A DNA stretch of 64,000 nt from Aminobacter anthyllidis (GCF_018555685.1 NZ_JAFLWW010000005.1:62001-126000); one strand, 5' to 3'; numbered from the stretch's first letter, positions 44,520 through 54,495 are shown. Numbers and translations: made by a program. The notes: generated by a model not told the origin, from the letters alone.

Positions 44520-45628
44520 CCCGCGTGGTTCTCCTTGAGGAAGGAGATCACCTCGGAGGCCGGCACATCCCTGGCGATGAAGGACTGGCCGATGCCGCGT
44601 GTCAGGATGAAGGTCAACGCGCCGCGCGACACCTTCTTGTCCTGGGTGATGTAGCCAAACAGCGCCTCGGCATCCGGCAAGGCGCCGGGGATGTCGGCCA
44701 TGCGCCATGGCAGGCCGACATCGCGCAGATGCGCCTCGACACGCGCCGCATCGTCAGGGCTTGCCATATTGAGCCGCGCCGAGAAGCGATGCGCCAGCGC
44801 CATGCCGATGGCGACGCCCTCGCCATGAACGAGACGCGAACCGTCATAGGCGGTCGCGGCTTCAAGCGCGTGGCCGAAAGTGTGGCCGAGATTGAGCAAA
44901 GCGCGGTCGCCGGTTTCAAATTCGTCGCGGGCAACCACATCGGCCTTGGCGCGGCAGGACTGGGCGATGGCCTCGATGCGGGCCGCACCGCCTGAAAAAA
45001 CCTCGCGCCAGTTGGTCTCCAGCCAGGCGAAGAAGTCGGGGCGGTCGATCAGGCCGTATTTGGCGACCTCGGCATATCCGGCGCGGAATTCGCGCAGCGG
45101 CAGCGTGTCGAGGGCCGCGGTATCGGCCAGCACCAGCTTGGGCTGGTGGAAGACGCCGATCAGGTTCTTTCCGCGCGGGCTGTTGATGCCGGTCTTGCCG
45201 CCGACCGACGAATCGACCTGGGCCAGAAGCGAGGTCGGCATCTGCACGAAATTCATGCCGCGCCGGACGATACCGGCAGCAAAGCCGGTGAGATCGCCGA
45301 TGACGCCGCCGCCGAGCGCGATCACCGCATCGCCGCGTTCGAGGCGGGCAGCGATGATGTCGTCGACCACCGTCTGCAGCGAATCAAAGCTCTTGGTCTT
45401 TTCCCCCGCTGGCAGCTTGATCACCGCCGGCACATTGCCGGCAGCGCTAAGGCTTGCGACCAAAGGTTCGAGATGGGCGGCAGCGACATTTTCGTCGGTG
45501 ACGATCGCCGCGCGCGCCTTGGGCAGGCGCTGCTGGATCAGCTCGCCACCACGCGCGATCAGGCCCGGGCCGATCAATATGTCATAGGCGCGGTCGCCAA
45601 GCCCGACTTCGACAGTGACGACGCTCAT
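44516..45628 (-). CDS. aroB: 3-dehydroquinate synthase
   Basis: Second step of the shikimate pathway, converting DAHP to 3-dehydroquinate with NAD+ and Zn2+. The 370 residues contain [14 protein letters not shown] near 103-116 (NAD region), KYGLI near 184 and the metal ligands [11 protein letters not shown] near 254-264. The ATG at 45628 overlaps the aroK stop as ATGA, and the aroB stop overlaps the CBS gene start in the same way, giving a tight aroK-aroB-CBS operon. Confidence 0.96.
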   Translation of the reverse strand: MSVVTVEVGLGDRAYDILIGPGLIARGGELIQQRLPKARAAIVTDENVAAAHLEPLVASLSAAGNVPAVIKLPAGEKTKSFDSLQTVVDDIIAARLERGDAVIALGGGVIGDLTGFAAGIVRRGMNFVQMPTSLLAQVDSSVGGKTGINSPRGKNLIGVFHQPKLVLADTAALDTLPLREFRAGYAEVAKYGLIDRPDFFAWLETNWREVFSGGAARIEAIAQSCRAKADVVARDEFETGDRALLNLGHTFGHALEAATAYDGSRLVHGEGVAIGMALAHRFSARLNMASPDDAARVEAHLRDVGLPWRMADIPGALPDAEALFGYITQDKKVSRGALTFILTRGIGQSFIARDVPASEVISFLKENHAG

Positions 45629-46248
45629 TCGTGATCCTCCGAGGCTTCCGAGACATGTATCCTGCCGGGCACGCCGAGATGGTTGCACAACGCCTCGATG
45701 ACCTCGCTGGCGATTGCTTCCTTGCGGTCGTCGCGCGTCGCAACGGTGAGGTCGGCAAGCCCGTAGACCGGGTAGCGCTCGTCCATCAGCTTGGAAAGCA
45801 CCGCGCGCGGATCGGCATTCTGCAGCAGCGGCCGGTTCTGCTTCTTGGAGACGCGCTCCATCAACAGATCAAGCTCGGCCTTCAGCCAAACGGAGACACC
45901 ATGGCCTGAGATGGCCGACCTTGTCTGCGCGTTCATGAAGGCGCCGCCGCCGGTCGACAGCACCTGCGGCCCGTTCTCCAGCACGCGGCCGATGACGCGC
46001 TGCTCGAGCGCGCGGAACTCGACCTCGCCATAACGTTCGAACAGCTCGGGGATGCTCATCCGCGACACGCTTTCGATCTCGTGGTCGCTGTCGATGAAGC
46101 CAAGGCCGAGCGCCTGGGCGACCTTGCGGCCGATGGCGGTCTTGCCCGCGCCCATCAGGCCGACAAAGACGATCGAGCGCGTGCCGAGCCGTTCGAGCAG
46201 GGCAGCAACCGAGCCTTCAGGAAATGGAGTCTGCACGTCGGGTGTCAT
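45625..46248 (-). CDS. aroK: Shikimate kinase
   Basis: Phosphorylates shikimate with ATP. The 207 residues include Walker [14 protein letters not shown] near 36-48, DSDHEIE near 62-68 (shikimate binding), STGGGAFM near 107 and the lid region KKQNRPLLQ. The preceding ~25 residues form a short extension compared with E. coli AroK. ATG 46248 has AGGGACG upstream. It overlaps aroB by 4 bases. A longer ORF opening at 46749 is a shadow of the divergent small-protein region. Confidence 0.94.
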   Translation of the reverse strand: MTPDVQTPFPEGSVAALLERLGTRSIVFVGLMGAGKTAIGRKVAQALGLGFIDSDHEIESVSRMSIPELFERYGEVEFRALEQRVIGRVLENGPQVLSTGGGAFMNAQTRSAISGHGVSVWLKAELDLLMERVSKKQNRPLLQNADPRAVLSKLMDERYPVYGLADLTVATRDDRKEAIASEVIEALCNHLGVPGRIHVSEASEDHE

Positions 46249-46380
46249 GGCGTCCCTTTCGCCGGCGTATCGACATGAAAAGCCCCGTTGCGTCAAGCGC
46301 ATGGCACCAAACGTGCCCTTGAATTGCCTGAAGCGGCGTCCCATAAGGGCACAGGATAGGACAGACGGGCAAACACATCG

Positions 46381-46530
46381 ATGCCGACACTTTTCCGGTT
46401 CCTTGTCACGCTCGCTGTTCTGGCGGGCATCGCTTACGGCGCCATGTTTGCGCTGGTGATGTTCGTCGAGCCCAAGAAGGCGGAAATCACCATACGCATC
46501 CCGCCGGAAAAGCTCGCGCCGAAAAAATGA
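46381..46530 (+). CDS. Small single-pass membrane protein coupled to xerD
   Basis: A 49-residue protein: a membrane helix near residues 5-28 ([21 protein letters not shown] is the core), then a short basic tail ending in [17 protein letters not shown]. Its TGA stop (46528-46530) overlaps the xerD ATG as ATGA, so translation is coupled. Such a short gene at this place fits what I remember from rhizobial genomes, but the function is unknown. The frame is open and the codon use is like its neighbours, which supports it being real. Confidence 0.72.
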   Translation: MPTLFRFLVTLAVLAGIAYGAMFALVMFVEPKKAEITIRIPPEKLAPKK

Positions 46531-47438
46531 AAAGCGGCGCGCGCATCGAGGCCTTCCTGGAAATGATGAGCGCCGAGCGCGGTGCCGCCGACAATACGCT
46601 GTCAAGCTACCGCCGCGATCTCGAAGACGCCTCCGAACATCTCGGCGGCCACCTTGCCGATGCCGATGCCGCTGCCATCCGCGGCTATCTCGACGACATC
46701 GCCGGCCGCGGCTTCGCCACCACCTCGCAGGCGCGCAAGCTCTCGGCACTCCGGCAGTTCTTCCGCTTCCTCTATGCCGAAGGGCTGCGAACCGACGATC
46801 CGACCGGCATCCTCGACAGCCCGAAAAGGCAACGGCCGCTGCCCAAGACGATGAGCGAGGCCGAGACCGGCCGGCTGCTCGACAGGGCAGCGGCGGAGGC
46901 CGCCGATCCCGACGGTGGTGGCAGCTTTGCAGCGGCCAGGATGCACGCGCTTGTCGAGGTGCTCTACGCCACCGGCCTGCGTGTCTCCGAACTGGTCAGC
47001 CTGCCGCTGACGGTGGCGCTGCGCGACGAGCGTTTTTTCGTCGTGCGCGGCAAGGGCGACAAGGACCGCATGGTGCCGCTGTCAGCCAAGGCGCGCGAGG
47101 CGATGCGGGCCTGGCTCGACCAGCGCAATCGCGACCCCGGGCAAGCCGAAAGTGTGTTCCTGTTTCCCGCTTCATCCGAGATCGGACACCTGCCGCGCCA
47201 GGTTTTCGCCCGCGACCTCAAGGGGCTTGCCGCGCGTGCCGGCATCGCCTCGGCAAAAATTTCGCCGCATGTGCTGCGTCATGCCTTCGCCAGCCACCTG
47301 CTGCAAAATGGCGCCGACCTGCGCGCCGTGCAGCAATTGCTCGGCCATTCCGACATTTCGACCACCCAAATCTATACGCATGTTCTGGAAGAACGGCTGC
47401 TGAAACTGGTCAACGAGCATCATCCGCTTGCCGATTAG
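46527..47438 (+). CDS. xerD: Tyrosine recombinase XerD
   Basis: Resolves chromosome dimers at dif with XerC at division. The 303 residues show the catalytic tetrad: Arg in [11 protein letters not shown] near 148, HVLRHAF near 249 (His and Arg), His in [15 protein letters not shown] near 272, and the nucleophile Tyr in IYTHV near 281. The N-terminal SAM-like domain (residues 1-95) is complete. It overlaps the 49-residue protein gene by 4 bases. It is a housekeeping recombinase, not a phage or integron integrase. Confidence 0.92.
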   Translation: MKSGARIEAFLEMMSAERGAADNTLSSYRRDLEDASEHLGGHLADADAAAIRGYLDDIAGRGFATTSQARKLSALRQFFRFLYAEGLRTDDPTGILDSPKRQRPLPKTMSEAETGRLLDRAAAEAADPDGGGSFAAARMHALVEVLYATGLRVSELVSLPLTVALRDERFFVVRGKGDKDRMVPLSAKAREAMRAWLDQRNRDPGQAESVFLFPASSEIGHLPRQVFARDLKGLAARAGIASAKISPHVLRHAFASHLLQNGADLRAVQQLLGHSDISTTQIYTHVLEERLLKLVNEHHPLAD

Positions 47439-47536
47439 GGCCCATATCGCTATGTGAGTGCCACGTTCCACTGGCGCGGTGCCACATTCCCCGGCCCCCG
47501 GTGCCTCAAATTTTCAGCGTGGTAGTCCGCTCGCCA

Positions 47537-48487
47537 ATGTACAATTACCTCGATTTCGAAAAACCGGTCCAAGATCTCGAAGGCAAGATCCTCGAGCTCA
47601 AGAAGCTTGCCGAGAATGGCGAAGCCGTCGATGTCGGCGACGAGATCAAACGGCTGGAGAAACGCTCGCGCGACGCTCTGCGCGACGCCTACAAGGCGCT
47701 GACGCCGTGGCAGAAGGTCCAGGTGGCGCGCCACCCCGACCGTCCCCATTGCCTCGACTACATCAACGGCCTGTTCACCGACTTCACGCTTCTGGCCGGC
47801 GACCGCAACTTCGGCGAAGACAACGCCATGGTCGGCGGCTTCGCCCGCTTCCGCGGCGAGCCGGTGCTGGTGCTCGGCCAGGAAAAGGGCAACGACACCA
47901 AGAGCCGCCTCAAGCACAATTTCGGTTCGGTTCGCCCCGAGGGCTACCGCAAGGCGGTGCGCCTGCTTGAAATGGCCGACCGCTTCAAGATTCCTGTCGT
48001 CATGCTGGTCGACACCGCCGGTGCTTATCCAGGCGTCGGTGCCGAGGAGCGCGGTCAGGCCGAAGCCATTGCGCGCTCGACCTCGACCTGCCTTGGCCTC
48101 AAGGTGCCGTCGATCGCCATCGTCATCGGCGAAGGCGGTTCGGGCGGCGCGATCGCGATCGCTGCGGCCAACCGTGTCTTCATGCTCGAACATGCGATCT
48201 ATTCGGTGATCTCGCCGGAAGGTGCGGCTTCCATCCTGTGGCGCGACACGACACGCTCCAAGGACGCGGCAACCAACATGAAGATCACCGCGCAGGATCT
48301 GCTCGGCCTCAAGATCATCGACAAGATCATCGACGAACCGCTCGGTGGCGCCCACCGCAACGCCGAAGCCGTCATTTCGGCCACCGGCGACCTGATCGCC
48401 AGCACGTTCGCCGAATTCAACGGCTCTAACATCGATTTCCGCGAGCAGCGCCGCGAGAAATATCTGGCGATCGGTCGCAGCCTCTAA
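47537..48487 (+). CDS. accA: Acetyl-CoA carboxylase carboxyltransferase subunit alpha
   Basis: Alpha half of the carboxyltransferase that makes malonyl-CoA for fatty acid synthesis. The 316 residues begin MYNYLDFEKPVQDLE, the typical AccA start, and contain RHPDRPHCLDYI near 78, GDRNFGEDNAMVGG near 95, and the GEGGSGGAIAI oxyanion/CoA region near 200-210. ATG 47537 is chosen over an upstream ATG at 47501. accD is not in this window. A hairpin repeat follows the stop codon. Confidence 0.95.
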   Translation: MYNYLDFEKPVQDLEGKILELKKLAENGEAVDVGDEIKRLEKRSRDALRDAYKALTPWQKVQVARHPDRPHCLDYINGLFTDFTLLAGDRNFGEDNAMVGGFARFRGEPVLVLGQEKGNDTKSRLKHNFGSVRPEGYRKAVRLLEMADRFKIPVVMLVDTAGAYPGVGAEERGQAEAIARSTSTCLGLKVPSIAIVIGEGGSGGAIAIAAANRVFMLEHAIYSVISPEGAASILWRDTTRSKDAATNMKITAQDLLGLKIIDKIIDEPLGGAHRNAEAVISATGDLIASTFAEFNGSNIDFREQRREKYLAIGRSL

Positions 48488-48493
48488 GCATCG

Positions 48494-48534
48494 GCGCGAA
48501 AATCGAAACCGATTTTCGGAAAAGCACGATGCGC
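48494..48534. repeat. Dispersed hairpin repeat after accA
   Basis: GAAAATCG (48498-48505) pairs with CGATTTTC (48510-48517), followed by AAAGCACGATGCGC. The last part recurs in the thiC leader at 63022-63034, so the two belong to one family. It may serve as the accA terminator. Confidence 0.6.
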
Positions 48535-48766
48535 AGCCTGTGATTGCACAAACTGTGGCCTCAACGGGCCACGGCACCTTTTCGCCACAAAATTGCCGCC
48601 TCGCCACGGTCAATGAACGGGCCGTGATTTTTGCGCGTGGGACGGGCCAGGAACTTGCGGTAAGGAATTTTCAAGGTTAACGACCCTAAAGTCGAAGCAG
48701 TATCAGGACGGGCCGGTCGATGGCGCTAGGCGCCATGACTGCAATGTAGAGACGACTTTTAGACCG

Positions 48767-50035
48767 ATGATCGCCAATATCGCACGTACCGGACTGCTTT
48801 TCGCTGCGCTCGCGCTGGCCGGCTGCTCCGAATCTTCCGTGACTGATTTTGTGCCGCAGCACGCCAACAGGCAGCTGCCGGCCAAGATCGTGGCGGAAAT
48901 GAAAGCCAAGGGCATGACGCGCACCTCGCCTGTGCTGGCGCGCGTGTTCAAGGAAGAGGCCAAGCTGGAGGTCTGGAAACAGAAGACCAACGGCCGCTAC
49001 GACCTGATCGCCACCTACGACATCTGCAAGATGTCGGGCAAGCTCGGCCCCAAATTCACCGAGGGCGACCGCCAGTCGCCGGAAGGCTTCTACACCGTGC
49101 GTCCGGGGCAGATGAACCCGAACTCCAGCTACCACCTCGCCTTCAACATCGGCTATCCCAACACCTATGACCGCGCCAACGGCCGTACCGGCTCGAACCT
49201 GATGGTGCATGGCGCCTGCTCGTCGTCAGGCTGCTTTTCGATGACCGATGCGCAGATCGAGGAGATCTACGCCTTCGCGCGCGACGCCTTCAAGGGCGGC
49301 CAGACCGAGTTCCAGGTCCAGTCCTATCCGTTCCGCATGACCGCCGCCAACATGGCGCGTTACCGCAACGACCCGAACTACCAGTTCTGGGCGATGCTGA
49401 AGGAAGGCTACGACCACTTCGAGATCACCAAGGTGCCGCCGAAGGTCGACGTCTGCGAGAAGCGCTACGTCTTCAACCAGGTCCCGGAAGCGGGCGGAAC
49501 GTTCAATCCGACCGGCGCCTGCCCTGCCGTGACCCAGCCGCAGGCGCTGCAGACCGCCTATCAGGCCTACAAGAGCAAGTATGACGCGGCTTTCGCCAGC
49601 GCCACCGGCGGCGACATTCCCGCGCCCAAGCCGACGATCGCCGGCCTCAAGGAAGCGGCCATCGTTTCGGACTGGACCAAGAAGCGGGCCCGCGGCGAGC
49701 GCGTGCCGATCGAGCCGCCATCGCTCAACCAGGATGGCACCGTGACGGTCACCTCGCGCATGGGCCGCATCGATTCGGCTGAAGGCCGCCGCATGGCAGC
49801 GCTTGACGCCGCCGCCGAAGCCAAGAAGAAGGCGGCTGAGGAGAAGCTTGCCGCGGTCGCTGCCGCCAAGGCTGCCAAGCTTGCCGCCCAGCAGCAGGTG
49901 GTGACCGCGACCGTGCCGCAGCCCGAGCCCGCAGCAACCGAAGCGCCGAGGCAGGCCGCCCAGGTCGCGCCCGTCGAAGAGGCAGGTGCCGCCACCAAGC
50001 TCAAGAAGAAGCTGCTCGGCCTGTTCGGCAGCTGA
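48767..50035 (+). CDS. L,D-transpeptidase family lipoprotein (YafK-like)
   Basis: A 422-residue envelope protein. Residues 1-20 are a lipoprotein signal ending LALAGC, with the lipidated Cys20. The YkuD-type catalytic motif is HGACSSSGCFSM near 147-158, with the nucleophile cysteine. The C-terminal ~90 residues are Ala/Lys-rich and likely a linker. YkuD enzymes crosslink peptidoglycan through meso-DAP or attach proteins to it; the YafK group is less studied. The following gene is tusA, 5 bases downstream. Confidence 0.84.
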   Translation: MIANIARTGLLFAALALAGCSESSVTDFVPQHANRQLPAKIVAEMKAKGMTRTSPVLARVFKEEAKLEVWKQKTNGRYDLIATYDICKMSGKLGPKFTEGDRQSPEGFYTVRPGQMNPNSSYHLAFNIGYPNTYDRANGRTGSNLMVHGACSSSGCFSMTDAQIEEIYAFARDAFKGGQTEFQVQSYPFRMTAANMARYRNDPNYQFWAMLKEGYDHFEITKVPPKVDVCEKRYVFNQVPEAGGTFNPTGACPAVTQPQALQTAYQAYKSKYDAAFASATGGDIPAPKPTIAGLKEAAIVSDWTKKRARGERVPIEPPSLNQDGTVTVTSRMGRIDSAEGRRMAALDAAAEAKKKAAEEKLAAVAAAKAAKLAAQQQVVTATVPQPEPAATEAPRQAAQVAPVEEAGAATKLKKKLLGLFGS

Positions 50036-50040
50036 GCGGC

Positions 50041-50274
50041 GTGAGCGAAACCACCGACATTTACGACCTCAGGGGGCTCAACTGCCCCCTGCCGGTGCTC
50101 AAGGCCAGGCGCCGCCTCGCCGACATGGCATCAGGCGAGCTGTTGTGGCTCGAAACCACCGACCCGCTCGCTGTCATCGACATCCCGGCCTTCTGCCAGG
50201 ACGCCGGCCACCGGCTGGTCGAGACGACAGCCGTCGCAGGCGGTCATCGCTTTCTGGTTGAACGCGGAAGCTGA
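50041..50274 (+). CDS. TusA-family sulfurtransferase
   Basis: A 77-residue sulfur carrier. The CPxP active-site motif is LNCPLPVLKAR near residues 13-23, with the sulfur-carrying cysteine; the rest is the compact TusA fold. GTG start at 50041 is 5 bases after the transpeptidase stop. Members pass sulfur for tRNA thiolation or molybdenum cofactor work. No partner is visible here, so the exact pathway is unknown. Confidence 0.88.
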   Translation: MSETTDIYDLRGLNCPLPVLKARRRLADMASGELLWLETTDPLAVIDIPAFCQDAGHRLVETTAVAGGHRFLVERGS

Positions 50275-50287
50275 GTTAGCGTCGATC

Positions 50288-50668
50288 CGTCCTTCGAGGC
50301 TCGCCCGCCTACGGTATCCCTGGTTCTGCCGCGCATTGCGGGCTCGCACCTCAGGATGAGGACCGCTTGCGCCATCAGCTCACGCCGTCACCTGCCGGAG
50401 ATGTTTTAGCAGACTCGATGTCTCCGCAAGCTCAAGGCACCAGGCCGGCCTGCATCAACAGTCCTCACCCTGAGGCGCGAGCCCGCAAAGATGAGGACCG
50501 CTTGCGCCACCGGCTACGCAGTCGCCTGTCGGATATGTTTCAGCAAGCTCGATGTGTCCGCAGACTCAAGGCACCATAACCAGCATCAAAGGTCCTCATC
50601 CTGAGGTGCGAGCCCGCAAGGCGCGGCAGAACCAGCGATATCGTTGGCGGGCGAGCCTCGAAGGACGC
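50288..50668. repeat. Repeat island: inverted arms around tandem 135-bp repeats
   Basis: Positions 50288-50364 and 50591-50668 are imperfect reverse complements (the arms include CGTCCTTCGAGGCTCGCCCGCC and the complementary GGCGAGCCTCGAAGGACG). Between them, 50355-50489 and 50490-50624 are two diverged direct copies of about 135 bases, sharing GATGAGGACCGCTTGCGCCA and the TCAAGGCACCA region. No coding sequence is credible in this 405-base gap between tusA and the COG0523 gene. Confidence 0.75.
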
Positions 50669-50679
50669 AGCGGCAGAAC

Positions 50680-51810
50680 CTACAGCCCGGCGATCGCCAG
50701 CGGGTTGTTTTCCATCGCCGCGCGGTCCGGCGTGTCGATGGCAGGCTTGTTGACGAAGGCTGCAAACAGCCGTTCGACATAGTCGCGCGGCAGGTCGATG
50801 CCGATCAGCACCAGCCGCGTGCCGCGCACCGCATCGGGCCAGGACGGCAAGCGTGCCGGCGGATGCAACAACTTCTGCACGCCATGGATGACCAGCGGCC
50901 GTGCCCGGTCCTCCATCAGTTCGACGATGCCCTTGATGCGCAAAAGCCTGTCGCCCTGGGTCGACAGCAAAAGATCGAGGAACATCTCGACGGTCGAAAA
51001 CGGCAGCGGGCCGTCATGTGTCAGCGTAAACGAGCCGATACGGGCATCGTGATGGCCGTGGGCGGGGTGATGGTCGTCATGATCATGATGGTGGTGATGA
51101 TGATCGTGCTCGCCATGGTGATGATGATCATGCGCCTGCGCCTCGCCGAGCCAGCGGCGCACATCGGCGGTCTTGGTCGCCGGATCGTAGAGCCCGCATT
51201 GCAACAGCTTGGCGACCGCAGCCCCTTCGACTTCGCGGATTTCAGCGCCCGGATTGATGCGGGTGATCCGCGCCTTGAGCGTGCGGAGCCATTCCGCGTC
51301 GTCGACGAGGTCGGCCTTGGTCAGCACGATGCGGTCGGCCACCGCCACCTGCTTGACCGCCTCGACATGGGCGTCGAGCGTCGCCGACCCATTGACCGCA
51401 TCGACGACCGTGATGACGCCGTCGAGCCGGAAGGCATGGATCAGTGCGGGATGGCCCATGATCGACTGCAGCACCGGCACCGGATCGGCGAGGCCGGTGG
51501 TCTCGATGACGATCCGCGCCAGCCGCTCGATGCGGCCGGTCTGCAGGCGGTCGACGAGATCGGCCAGCGTGTCGACCAGTTCGCCACGCACCGTGCAGCA
51601 CAGGCAACCATCGGACAATTCGATGACGCCGTCGGAAGCCTTTTCGACCAGCAGGTGATCGATGGCGACATCGCCGAACTCGTTGATGATGACGGCCGTG
51701 TCGGTGAGCTCGGGGTCCTTGAGCAGCCGGTTGAGCAGCGTCGTCTTGCCGGCGCCAAGAAAGCCGGTCAGCACCGATACCGGGATCGGGAACGCTGCCT
51801 GCGGGTTCAC
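50680..51810 (-). CDS. COG0523 GTPase, CobW/ZinU-like metallochaperone
   Basis: A 376-residue G3E-family GTPase. Walker A is GFLGAGKTT at residues 16-24, the CxCC metal motif is GCLCC at 68-72, and a CobW C-terminal domain follows. Between the domains, about residues 222-255 carry a His-rich loop with many HDHHHH runs, expected to bind Zn, Co or Ni. This type delivers metal to target enzymes. GTG start 51810 overlaps the dacA-like stop as GTGA, so the two genes are coupled. Target metal and enzyme are unknown. Confidence 0.9.
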   Translation of the reverse strand: MNPQAAFPIPVSVLTGFLGAGKTTLLNRLLKDPELTDTAVIINEFGDVAIDHLLVEKASDGVIELSDGCLCCTVRGELVDTLADLVDRLQTGRIERLARIVIETTGLADPVPVLQSIMGHPALIHAFRLDGVITVVDAVNGSATLDAHVEAVKQVAVADRIVLTKADLVDDAEWLRTLKARITRINPGAEIREVEGAAVAKLLQCGLYDPATKTADVRRWLGEAQAHDHHHHGEHDHHHHHHDHDDHHPAHGHHDARIGSFTLTHDGPLPFSTVEMFLDLLLSTQGDRLLRIKGIVELMEDRARPLVIHGVQKLLHPPARLPSWPDAVRGTRLVLIGIDLPRDYVERLFAAFVNKPAIDTPDRAAMENNPLAIAGL

Positions 51811-52955
51811 GACCGGGCCTGGCTGTTGCTCGAAACCACCGGCACGGCACCTGTCGGCGCCGGCCTGTCGGGGCGCCAGGTCGGCAGCGGCACGTCGGCC
51901 TGTTCGACGATGTCACGCCCGCCAAGCGCCTTGGGCCTGGGCCCGGTGGCGCCGCCAAGGCTGACGGTCACCCAGTTACGCGGGCGCGTCATCTCGGGGA
52001 TGATCGAGACCTTTTCAGGTGCAGCACCCGTTTCGGTCGGGCCGTCGGAAGCCACGTGCTTGGCCTTTTTCGAGCAGACCACTTCGCGCATGTCGGTGGC
52101 CAGGTCGCGGTTGTCGCCATAAGGTGCCAGCGTTGCAACCGTCACCGAGCTGATGCCGGTCCGGCCGAAACCACCCTGCAGCATCTTGGCCGCCTCTTCG
52201 GCGCGGTCACCCGGCGACGTCGCGCCGAGCACGATCGCAGCCAGCGTCTGGCCGCCGCGATTGGCCGAGGCGATCAGGTTGAAGCCCGATTCGCAAACAA
52301 AGCCCGTCTTCATGCCGTCGGTGCCGGGAAAGCGGCCGACCAGCGGGTTGAAATTCTTGAGCTTGGCCTTGCCGGCGACGATGCCCTCGATGTCGAAATA
52401 GGCGGCGTATTGCGGGTACTCCAGGCGGATCGCCCTGACCAGGATCGCGAGGTCGCGCGCCGTGGTGTACTGCTCGGGGTCATGCAGGCCGTTGGCATTG
52501 ACCCAGTGGCTGCCGGACATGCCCAGGCGCTGCGCCTCGGCATTCATCCGCGCGGCGAAGGCCTCTGACGTGCCGCCGACATTCTCGCCGATCGCCGCGG
52601 CAACGTCGTTGGCCGACTTGACCATGATGATCTTGAGCGCATTGTCGAGCGTCAGCACCGAGCCGGGCTTGTAGCCCATCTTGGCCGGCGGGAAGGCCGC
52701 CGCCTTCTTGGAGATCTTGATCGGCGAGTCGAGCGCCAGTTCCCCCGCCCGGACGGCGCGGAAGGTGGTGTAGGCCGTCATCAGCTTGGTCAGCGATGCC
52801 GGGTGCCAGCGCTTGAACGCATCCTGGTGCTCGATGATGGCACCTGAATTGATGTCGAAAAGCATCACCGGATTGGCAGCGGCCGGCGCTGCACCGAGCA
52901 CGGTTGTGGCTACAAGGCCAAGGAGCATGCTTTTGACGAACTGCATCTTCATCAT
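51807..52955 (-). CDS. D-alanyl-D-alanine carboxypeptidase (DacA/DacC type)
   Basis: A 382-residue low-molecular-weight penicillin-binding protein that trims peptidoglycan stem peptides in the periplasm. A signal peptide covers about residues 1-28 (VATTVLGAAPAAAN). The active-site SxxK is Ser54-Leu-Thr-Lys57, SxN appears as SAN near 115 and the KTG triad as KTGFVCESG. The C-terminal part past 300 is Pro-rich. Start 52955 is chosen over the ORF opening at 53024, which adds a non-signal extension. It overlaps the COG0523 gene by 4 bases. Confidence 0.9.
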   Translation of the reverse strand: MMKMQFVKSMLLGLVATTVLGAAPAAANPVMLFDINSGAIIEHQDAFKRWHPASLTKLMTAYTTFRAVRAGELALDSPIKISKKAAAFPPAKMGYKPGSVLTLDNALKIIMVKSANDVAAAIGENVGGTSEAFAARMNAEAQRLGMSGSHWVNANGLHDPEQYTTARDLAILVRAIRLEYPQYAAYFDIEGIVAGKAKLKNFNPLVGRFPGTDGMKTGFVCESGFNLIASANRGGQTLAAIVLGATSPGDRAEEAAKMLQGGFGRTGISSVTVATLAPYGDNRDLATDMREVVCSKKAKHVASDGPTETGAAPEKVSIIPEMTRPRNWVTVSLGGATGPRPKALGGRDIVEQADVPLPTWRPDRPAPTGAVPVVSSNSQARS

Positions 52956-53180
52956 CAAATCCGAAATCGCCTCTTGCCGATCATAGCCGGCCGTCCATAA
53001 GATTTCCGTAAACCGGGATGGCAACGCGCTGGCCGGTACAAAAGACCCATGGCCACGGCGCCGCCGCCGCTGCTAAATAACCTATGTGACGCCAAGATGG
53101 CAGAGCTTGGACGATCACAATTGCGAATCCGGACCCTGGCGCAACTCAGCCGGTCCAACACACAGGAAGTCGAGACAAAC

Positions 53181-54344
53181 ATGCCGATCCTGAACCGAGC
53201 CGCCGAAATGCAGGACGAGATCGCCGGCTGGCGCCGTCACCTGCACCAGAAGCCGGAGCTCAATTTCGACGTCTTCGAAACCGCCGACTTCGTCAAAGCC
53301 AAGCTTGCGGAATTCGGCTGCGACGACATCGTCACCGGCCTGGGCAAGACGGGCGTGGTCGGCATCATCAAGGGCAGCCTGGGCGCTGGCGGCGTGGTCG
53401 GCCTGCGCGCCGACATGGACGCGCTGCCGATCGAAGAGATCACCGGCAAGCCTTATGCCTCTCAAGTCCCCGGCAAGATGCACGCCTGCGGCCATGACGG
53501 CCACACCGCCATGCTTTTGGGCGCTGCCAAATATCTCGCCGAAACCCGCAATTTCGCCGGCTCCGTCGCGGTCATCTTCCAGCCCGCCGAAGAGGGCGGC
53601 GGCGGCGGCAACGAGATGGTCAAGGACGGCATGATGGAGCGTTTCGGCATCCAGAAGGTGTTTGGCATGCACAACATGCCGAGCCTGCCGGTCGGCCAGT
53701 TCGCCATCCGTCCGGGCGCGATCATGGCGGCGACCGCCGAGTTCACCATCACCGTCAAGGGCAAGGGCGGCCATGCCGCCATGCCGCACCGCGCCATCGA
53801 CCCGATCGTCGCCGGCAGCCAACTGGTGACAGCCCTGCAGGCAATCGCCTCACGCAGCACCGACCCGGCCGAGGCGATCGTCGTTTCGGTGACCAAGTTC
53901 AATGCCGGCACCGCCTACAACATCATTCCCGAACAGGCTGTCATTGCCGGCACGGTGCGCACGCTGAAAAAGGAGATCGCCAAACTCGCCGAAGAGCGCA
54001 TGAATGCGATCTGCCGCGGCATCGCCGAAGCCACTGGCACGGCGATCGAGCTCGACTATGACACCAATTATCCCGTCACCTTCAACCATGAAAACGAGAC
54101 GGTGTTTGCCGGCGATGTCGCCGCGTCAGTCGCCGGCGAAGCGCAGGTCCACCGGGCGATCCAGCCCTTGATGGGCGGCGAGGACTTTTCCTACATGCTC
54201 GAAGCCCGCCCCGGCGCCTTCATCTTCATCGGCAATGGCGACACCGCCAACCTCCACCACCCGGCCTACGACTTCAACGACGAAGCCATCCCGCACGGCG
54301 TCAGCTACTGGGTCCGCCTCGCCGAGACGGCCCTGGCGGCCTGA
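53181..54344 (+). CDS. M20 family amidohydrolase (HipO-like)
   Basis: A 387-residue zinc hydrolase removing acyl groups from amino acids. The motifs are GLRADMDALPIEE near 75-87, HACGHDGHTAMLLG near 97-110 (metal ligands) and FQPAEEGGGGG near 130-140 (catalytic Glu). The C-terminal ligand segment is LMGGEDFSYMLEARPG near 330. ATG 53181 has AGGAAG upstream; the longer frame from 53049 starts inside the dacA-like gene promoter region. It is divergent from that gene. The natural substrate is not defined; hippurate-type N-acyl amino acids are the family range. Confidence 0.88.
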   Translation: MPILNRAAEMQDEIAGWRRHLHQKPELNFDVFETADFVKAKLAEFGCDDIVTGLGKTGVVGIIKGSLGAGGVVGLRADMDALPIEEITGKPYASQVPGKMHACGHDGHTAMLLGAAKYLAETRNFAGSVAVIFQPAEEGGGGGNEMVKDGMMERFGIQKVFGMHNMPSLPVGQFAIRPGAIMAATAEFTITVKGKGGHAAMPHRAIDPIVAGSQLVTALQAIASRSTDPAEAIVVSVTKFNAGTAYNIIPEQAVIAGTVRTLKKEIAKLAEERMNAICRGIAEATGTAIELDYDTNYPVTFNHENETVFAGDVAASVAGEAQVHRAIQPLMGGEDFSYMLEARPGAFIFIGNGDTANLHHPAYDFNDEAIPHGVSYWVRLAETALAA

Positions 54345-54455
54345 CCGTCTCCGCCCAAACGCGTCCATGGCCGCCTGCCGGCCCTGGACGCGGAAACAGC
54401 ATTTGGCCGGGCCGGAACCCGCCAAAACGTTTCACAACCGGCCCGCCAAAAACCG

Positions 54456-54484
54456 TTGGCGAATCCGTTCTAAGCCGCTATGTG
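54456..54484 (+). promoter_or_regulatory. Candidate tRNA-Arg promoter
   Basis: TTGGCG (54456-54461), 17 bases, then TATGTG (54479-54484). The predicted start near 54491 fits the mature tRNA end at 54496 with a very short 5' leader. Confidence 0.5.
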
Positions 54485-54495
54485 TGCAGCCGAGT

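Noticed and set aside
46527-47438. Phage or integron integrase
   Set aside because: Length, motif spacing and core-gene neighbours (aroK, accA) fit the housekeeping XerD.
50355-50624. Possible CRISPR array at the tandem repeats
   Set aside because: Only two copies of about 135 bases, diverged and without short repeats and spacers. No cas genes are present.
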